Shown in pieces: positions 14,305 through 18,366 of a stretch of DNA of 18,366 nucleotides (within the stretch, counting starts at the first letter, position 1; every line of letters starts with the position of its first letter). The notes below the pieces were generated by a model. It made no database searches. It was not told the origin of the DNA and saw only the letters and a program-made list of their open reading frames with translations. This stretch comes from an uncultured Dialister sp. (GTDB taxonomy: Bacteria; Bacillota; Negativicutes; Veillonellales; Dialisteraceae): assembly GCA_934193095.1 (NCBI GenBank), contig CAKPUX010000040.1, forward strand, positions 1-18,366, given 5' to 3'. The translations under genes were made by a program, and so were the position numbers.

Positions 14305-15530
14305 AGGATACGAAGTATGTGCCCGAGTGTCTGAAATGGATGCTCATCGCGGCCGCCATACTGATCGCCATCGGGGCGATGAATGTCTATAATGCCACCT
14401 ACTATATGAATATGGCGGCAGGCGATGGACCGTATACCCACTTTTTGAAGCATGTCGGGGTCTTGGCGCTCAGTCTGGCCATCGGCGTCGTCGTGGCTTG
14501 GCTGCCGAAGGGCTTCATCCGCGGTGGGGCTGTCATATGGGTCGGATTCACCTTGGTGCTGCTCCTCCTCGTTGTTGTAGCCGGGCATCGGGCGAATGGC
14601 GCGACGCGCTGGATCATGCTCGCGGGCTTCTCTCTCCAGCCGTCTGAAGTCGCGAAAGTGACCGGCCTGATCTGGGCGGCATCCTTTCTGGCCAAGCGCA
14701 TACGGAAAGGAGAGGAAATCACGCTTATCAAGCGATTTTTCCGTCCCCTCTGCCATATTCGTGACAGGAAGAAAAAGGAGAATACCTTCCGCTCCATGAT
14801 TTGGTACTTTCTGCCGCTCTATGGGCCGCTCGTGATGGCACTTTTCGTCCTGAAACAGCCGGACATGGGGACAGCGGGGATGATCGTGCTCTTTCCGCTG
14901 CTCCTCTATGTTTTGGCAGGGCTTCCGCTTTTCGAGCTCTTCTTAGGCGTGGGTGTCGCTGTATTCACTTTTGTCCTTCTCGTCATTGCAGAGCCCTATC
15001 GCATGAATCGTGTGATCGTGCTGTGGGATCCTTTCATGTATGCAAGAAATCTCGGCTATCAGACGGTGCAGAGCCTCATCGCGGTCGGCTCCGGCGGTTT
15101 CTTCGGACAGAGCATCGGCGAAGGCATGTCGAAATTTCTCTACCTGCCCGAGCAGTACACCGACTTTGCCTATGCCGTTTTCAGTCAGGAATTTGGCTTT
15201 ATAGGCTCTGTTTTCGTCCTTCTTCTTTACCTCGTTTTTCTTCTTGCGGGATTCTCCGCAGCCAGAAAGCTGAAGGAGACCTATGCGGCTCTTCTCGTCT
15301 ACGGACTCACCATGCTGATCTCCGTGCAGGGCATCGTCAATATCGCGATGGTCATCGGCTGCTTTCCGGTCACCGGCATCCCGCTGCCCTTCATCTCTTA
15401 TGGCGGGTCCTCGCTCCTCATGAATATCATCTCTGTCGCACTCATCTACGGCACCACGGTGCAGAGCCTTCGTGAGACAGATCTGGAGGAGCGAAAGCGC
15501 CGGATCGCACAGATGGAAGGGCGCGGGTGA
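14277..15530 (+). CDS. ftsW: FtsW/RodA/SpoVE-family peptidoglycan polymerase
   Basis: A 417-residue SEDS glycosyltransferase with about ten membrane helices, which polymerises lipid II into glycan strands. Signatures are NGATRWI...GFSLQPSE (107-124), KQPDMGT (193-199), GSGGFFGQSIGEG (271-283), LPEQYTDFAYAVFSQEFGF with the expected catalytic D296, and PFISYGGSS near the end. These fit FtsW/SpoVE somewhat better than RodA. A charged cytoplasmic loop (about 139-172) is long for the family. No mur/mra genes lie nearby; it shares a transcript with trmB. The ATG is inside trmB, preceded by AAAGGGG. Confidence 0.88.
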   Translation: MSSRSETSLKDTKYVPECLKWMLIAAAILIAIGAMNVYNATYYMNMAAGDGPYTHFLKHVGVLALSLAIGVVVAWLPKGFIRGGAVIWVGFTLVLLLLVVVAGHRANGATRWIMLAGFSLQPSEVAKVTGLIWAASFLAKRIRKGEEITLIKRFFRPLCHIRDRKKKENTFRSMIWYFLPLYGPLVMALFVLKQPDMGTAGMIVLFPLLLYVLAGLPLFELFLGVGVAVFTFVLLVIAEPYRMNRVIVLWDPFMYARNLGYQTVQSLIAVGSGGFFGQSIGEGMSKFLYLPEQYTDFAYAVFSQEFGFIGSVFVLLLYLVFLLAGFSAARKLKETYAALLVYGLTMLISVQGIVNIAMVIGCFPVTGIPLPFISYGGSSLLMNIISVALIYGTTVQSLRETDLEERKRRIAQMEGRG

Positions 15531-15614
15531 GGAACTGCTGACCGGAGATCTCCCGGAAGAGGCTTCCTTAAGCGCTGCACCGCATACCATTTCGAGAGCT
15601 TCCCGGAGGCTGGC

Positions 15615-16109
15615 ATGAAGTATAATGAAAATGACACGCTCGATGTGCTGACCCGGCGTCTTTCCTTGGCCGCTGCCGAGGGAAAAGGGATCTGTTTTCT
15701 TCCTGTGGGCTCCGTGAAGGGGGAGGAAGCGGCAGCTCTATGCCGGGCGGTGGAGGAGATCCGAATGAGAACCGTGAAGCCTCTTACGATCCTTGCACTG
15801 ACCATGGACATGGTCGCCATGGGGCGTATGGCACTTGCCATCAGGGCTTGCGGCTTCGAAGGCGCGGCGATCTGTAAGCAGGATGGGATGCGCTTTCTTG
15901 CGACCGTGCATGGCGGGAAGCTTTCCGCGGAGCGGCTTTCCCCGTCTGACCTTGCATTTCCCGAAGAGAACGAATGGACACCCTACCATGAGATGGCTTT
16001 TTATCTGGGAATTACGCTCTATGCGGCGGGGGTGGAAGAGGCGCTCCTTCCCGCGATGGACCACGCAAGACACATGGCGAAAGAGCTTTTGAAGGACAAA
16101 ACGGTTTGA
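15615..16109 (+). CDS. Hypothetical protein, faint YrdC-like N-terminal half
   Basis: I do not recognise this 164-residue protein with certainty. It has no signal peptide or membrane helix. The segment GKGICFLPVGSVKG followed by AVEEIRMRTVKPLTILALTMDMV has the spacing and the KP-L pattern of the YrdC/Sua5/HypF fold (nucleotide-binding, carbamoyl-type chemistry), but the basic motif is degraded and the rest does not align by eye, so this is only a lead. GGAGG lies 5 nt before the ATG. It is the last gene of the trmB-ftsW unit, 84 bp after ftsW and before a strong terminator. Confidence 0.65.
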   Translation: MKYNENDTLDVLTRRLSLAAAEGKGICFLPVGSVKGEEAAALCRAVEEIRMRTVKPLTILALTMDMVAMGRMALAIRACGFEGAAICKQDGMRFLATVHGGKLSAERLSPSDLAFPEENEWTPYHEMAFYLGITLYAAGVEEALLPAMDHARHMAKELLKDKTV

Positions 16110-16139
16110 TTTTATGGGATAATGAATGAAAATAAAGAG

Positions 16140-16185
16140 CAAGCAAAAGCCATGAGAAACGGCGATTCTCATGGCTTTTTGCTTG
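16140..16185 (+). terminator. Intrinsic terminator of the trmB-ftsW-hypothetical unit
   Basis: An 18-nt left arm (16140-16157, CAAGCAAAAGCCATGAGA) pairs with 16167-16185 with one bulged T and a 9-nt loop. T-runs lie in the right arm. It is 30 bp past the last stop codon. Confidence 0.9.
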
Positions 16186-16211
16186 TTTACATTCCATTTA
16201 CAAACTTTACT
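16186..16211 (+). promoter_or_regulatory. Candidate Pho-type direct repeats upstream of the Na/Pi gene
   Basis: TTTACA (16186-16191), 5 bp, TTTACA (16197-16202), 3 bp, TTTACT (16206-16211). The first two have the 11-bp period of PhoP-type sites, which are TT(A/T/C)ACA-like direct repeats in Bacillus. They lie 33 bp before the TATAAT at 16244. The role is inferred from the pattern and the phosphate-transport gene downstream. Confidence 0.45.
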
Positions 16212-16220
16212 GTACGATGA

Positions 16221-16249
16221 TAGATGGATTCCCGCTTTTTTTATATAAT
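16221..16249 (+). promoter_or_regulatory. Promoter of the Na/Pi cotransporter gene
   Basis: A perfect TATAAT (16244-16249) lies 17 bp after a poor -35 (TAGATG, 16221-16226). A good -10 with a poor -35 is the usual picture at activator-dependent promoters, which fits the direct repeats just upstream. Confidence 0.55.
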
Positions 16250-16286
16250 TTATTTATAAACAGGACTCATTTCGCAAGGGGTTCGT

Positions 16287-16361
16287 ATGTCTATCAAGGG
16301 AAACACTGATTGCAGCGCAAGACGATGGAGTCCGTGTTTCCTGAGGAGGAGCACGAAATGA
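16287..16361 (+). CDS. Possible 24-residue leader peptide
   Basis: A small frame, MSIKGNTDCSARRWSPCFLR then RSTK, begins after AAGGGG (16276-16281), a good ribosome binding site 5 nt away. It ends with a TGA that overlaps the Na/Pi gene start as ATGA. A stem GGAAACAC/GTGTTTCC (16299-16306 and 16334-16341) lies inside it and just before the ribosome binding site of the main gene. It could couple or control translation of the cotransporter, but so short a frame may be chance. Confidence 0.3.
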   Translation: MSIKGNTDCSARRWSPCFLRRSTK

Positions 16362-18073
16362 ATGAAACAGTCAAGATCTGCTTTGGCCTGATCGGCGGCC
16401 TGGCACTTTTCCTGTACGGCATGAATACGATGAGTGATGCCCTGCAGAAAACTGCCGGGGAGCGCATGAAAAAGATCCTCAGCTTTTTGACAAAGAATCC
16501 GATCATGGGGGCGCTCGCCGGAGCGCTGGTGACGGCAGTCCTGCAGAGCAGCTCGGCGACCACCGTCATGGCGATCGGCTTCGTCAGTGCCGGACTGATG
16601 ACACTGCCGCAGGCGATCTCCGTCATCTTCGGTGCGAACATCGGGACCACGATGACAGCACAGCTCCTGGCATTCAAGCTCAGCGACTACATTTATCCCA
16701 TCATTTTCATCGGCTTCATGCTGCAGTTTGTCGGCAAGACAGAGAAGCTGAAGAATATCGGCATGGTCATCTTCTCTTTCGGACTGCTCTTTGAAGGGAT
16801 CGAGATCATGGGACATGTGATGAAGCCGCTCGCAGGCAGCAGCGTCTTTGTCGACCTGATGGCAGAAGTCTCTTCGACACCGGTCTTGGGCGTACTTCTC
16901 GGCGGCGTGATGACGCTGGTGGTACAGAGCAGCTCGGCTACGATCGCCGTGCTGCAGAATTTTGCGGCCCAGCCGGCAGCGGATGGCGTCAGCAGTGTCA
17001 TCGGCCTTACCGGTGCGATCCCGATCCTTCTGGGAGATAACATCGGTACGACGATCACAGCCATTTTGGCATCGATCGGGCAGACGAAAAATGCGCAGCG
17101 CACCGCGATCGCGCACAGCATTTTCAATATCAGCGGCAGTCTGGTCTGCCTGTGCATCATTCCGCTCTTTGCGCAGTTCGTGCAGTACATCTCGCCGAGC
17201 GGCCGTGAGATCGATGTCATTTCCCGTCAGATCGCCAATGCGCACACGACATTCAATGTCGTATGTACGCTGGCATGGCTGCCATTCATCCCTGTCATGG
17301 TCAAGATCGTGAAGGCCATCATCCGCGGGGAAGACAAGAACCTCAAGGCCGCCTATGAGCCGCAATATCTGGATAACAATCTGCTCGATAAGCCGGCCGC
17401 TGCCATGTACCTTGTCTCTTTGGAGCTTGAGCGCCTGGTCGGACTGGCTGACCGGACACTGAACCGGCTGAAGCTCGTCCTTGACAGCCAGCGAACCGCC
17501 AAGGACTATGAGGCCTTTCAAGAGGATTTGATGATCCTGGAACAGCTGCAGGGACGAGTCACCGAGTACATCACCAAGCTGCTTTCCGGCGGCTATCTGA
17601 CCGAGCAGCAGTCGGAGGAAACGGCGAGGCTTCTCTTCGTCACGAATAATATCCAGCGCATGGGAGAGCGATGCAGGGATATGGATGAGATCTGCCGGCA
17701 GGTGGTCGCGCAGAACAGTGTGTTCTCCTCGGCAGCCAATGAAGAAATCGTGAAGTGCATCACACTTGCCCAGTCGCTTCTCTCGCGCTCTGTCGAAGCC
17801 GTGAAAACAGGCTCCAAAGAGATGGTGAATGATATATTCAGGGACACGGATCAGATGCGCCGCTCGGAGAGACGCTGCAATAAGGCACATCTGAAGCGTG
17901 TGAAAGCAGGCGAGTGCCATGCCCATATGACACCATACTTCTCCGACCTTCTCTACAACCTGAGCCGTATCGCGGACAACTGCGTCAGCATCGCAGAAGA
18001 AGCAGACACCGGTGCAGGATTTGCAGAGCTTCACAAAAATGCGAAGAAAATGGGATTCGTAGAGGGCAGATGA
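16358..18073 (+). CDS. Na/Pi cotransporter family protein with PhoU-like tail
   Basis: A 571-residue inner-membrane protein of the NptA/YjbB type, moving phosphate with sodium. It has the two repeated Na_Pi_cotrans halves, each with the hallmark QSSS: residues 63-66 (AVLQSSSATT) and 190-193 (VVQSSSATIA). Helices occupy about 8-325. The rest, about 345-550, is a cytoplasmic helical domain like PhoU, probably sensing or gating. ATG 16358 is chosen because GAGGAGGA (16343-16350) lies 7 nt upstream; a longer frame from TTG 16310 has no such site. Direction of phosphate movement is not fixed by sequence; relatives act in uptake or efflux. Confidence 0.92.
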   Translation: MNETVKICFGLIGGLALFLYGMNTMSDALQKTAGERMKKILSFLTKNPIMGALAGALVTAVLQSSSATTVMAIGFVSAGLMTLPQAISVIFGANIGTTMTAQLLAFKLSDYIYPIIFIGFMLQFVGKTEKLKNIGMVIFSFGLLFEGIEIMGHVMKPLAGSSVFVDLMAEVSSTPVLGVLLGGVMTLVVQSSSATIAVLQNFAAQPAADGVSSVIGLTGAIPILLGDNIGTTITAILASIGQTKNAQRTAIAHSIFNISGSLVCLCIIPLFAQFVQYISPSGREIDVISRQIANAHTTFNVVCTLAWLPFIPVMVKIVKAIIRGEDKNLKAAYEPQYLDNNLLDKPAAAMYLVSLELERLVGLADRTLNRLKLVLDSQRTAKDYEAFQEDLMILEQLQGRVTEYITKLLSGGYLTEQQSEETARLLFVTNNIQRMGERCRDMDEICRQVVAQNSVFSSAANEEIVKCITLAQSLLSRSVEAVKTGSKEMVNDIFRDTDQMRRSERRCNKAHLKRVKAGECHAHMTPYFSDLLYNLSRIADNCVSIAEEADTGAGFAELHKNAKKMGFVEGR

Positions 18074-18366
18074 GAGTCATGAAAAGGGATACATCTGCCG
18101 GAGCTTACCGCATCTGTTTTCCGGCGAAGGGCAATAAAAAAGGCGATGTGAAATAACGATCATCTCATTTTCGCGTTCCATCTGCCGCGGGGGACTTGCA
18201 GCTCTCATAGGAGTGACCGGGAACCCTTATCCCAGCTGTCTTTCATGCCATAGTCACCCTATCCGCCCCTGCGGGCATCTTCCTCTAGAGGGGTAATGCT
18301 ATTAAGTTAAGGAAATCGTTAGCTACGTAACGTCTTGCTTCCCCCTTCGGGGGAAGTGCCGAAGGC
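18074..18366. repeat. Gene-free 3' flank with REP-like hairpins
   Basis: No convincing gene is present. A perfect stem CTTCCCCC/GGGGGAAG with loop TTC (18338-18356) resembles the hairpin at 1032-1055, and GCGGGCATC words near 18266 echo the CCTTCGGGCATCG block at 981 and 4245. The window ends inside this region. No clear terminator for the Na/Pi gene was found in the first 100 bp. Confidence 0.55.

Noticed and set aside
16115..16123. Extended -10-like TGGGATAAT after the hypothetical gene
   Set aside because: There is no -35 and it would drive a transcript of only about 60 nt ending in the terminator at 16140-16185. A small RNA cannot be excluded but is not supported.
16250..18034. A 594-codon open frame on the minus strand across the Na/Pi cotransporter gene
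   Set aside because: It is fully antisense to a gene with clear QSSS motifs, has Arg/His/Asp-rich low-complexity composition, and no ribosome binding site or family match. Long antisense frames are common opposite genes with this codon use (also 31-837, 11685-12500, 12513-13472).
18079..18156. A 25-residue frame just after the Na/Pi gene
   Set aside because: It has only a weak ribosome binding site, no recognisable features, and lies in a region without other coding signs.
18160..18300. Possible riboswitch or structured RNA in the right flank
   Set aside because: Some short complementary words are present but no known riboswitch core was recognised and the region is cut by the window end.

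Overview
The window carries 14 clearly supported protein genes, one less certain 164-residue hypothetical gene and a possible leader peptide. No rRNA, tRNA, CRISPR array, transposase or phage gene was seen. Low-GC-clade (Firmicutes-type) genes occur together with an envelope phosphoethanolamine transferase. That combination fits a diderm Firmicute of the Negativicutes (a Dialister- or Megasphaera-like genome); this placement is inference from gene content only.

Layout. 97-906 (+): HAD phosphatase. 1210-3038 (-): histidine kinase and OmpR-type response regulator, overlapping by 4 nt. 3259-4023 (-): exonuclease III. 4471-6113 (+): ACT-domain protein and DUF711/PFL protein, a standard pair, closed by a good terminator. 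6381-7724 (-): MATE transporter. 7900-8298 (+): Fur-family regulator, then terminator. 8616-11119 (+): three-gene zinc-type ABC importer (lipoprotein, ATPase, permease). 11346-13376 (+): phosphoethanolamine transferase. 13654-16109 (+): trmB, an ftsW/rodA gene and the hypothetical gene, closed by a terminator. 16358-18073 (+): Na/Pi cotransporter with a PhoU-like tail.

Regulation. The zinc importer has a near-consensus promoter (TTGACT-N17-TATAAT) flanked on both sides by the same perfect inverted repeat, ATTTGCGA-N5-TCGCAAAT. With the Fur-family gene directly upstream, this looks like a local zinc-repression module with an operator sequence unlike the Zur boxes I know. The Na/Pi cotransporter has TTTACA-type direct repeats resembling a PhoP box upstream of a TATAAT, then a leader with a possible 24-codon upstream ORF ending in ATGA overlap with the gene start.

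The most unusual feature is the intergenic DNA. Most longer gaps are filled by a modular mosaic. It combines several unrelated tandem repeats, all with a 7-bp period (AACCTTG, GAGAAAT, AATCCCT, AGTCACT), with a GCGGCGC/GCGCCGC hairpin and two conserved linker blocks, in a conserved order. At three genes (HAD phosphatase, exonuclease III, MATE) the array runs into the coding sequence and supplies the stop codon. The TAGTGAC unit gives stops in all three frames. One 294-bp copy (4098-4391) has 24-bp terminal inverted repeats like a miniature mobile element. These arrays resemble in principle the heptanucleotide STRR repeats of cyanobacteria, but their sequence and modular build are not something I recognise.
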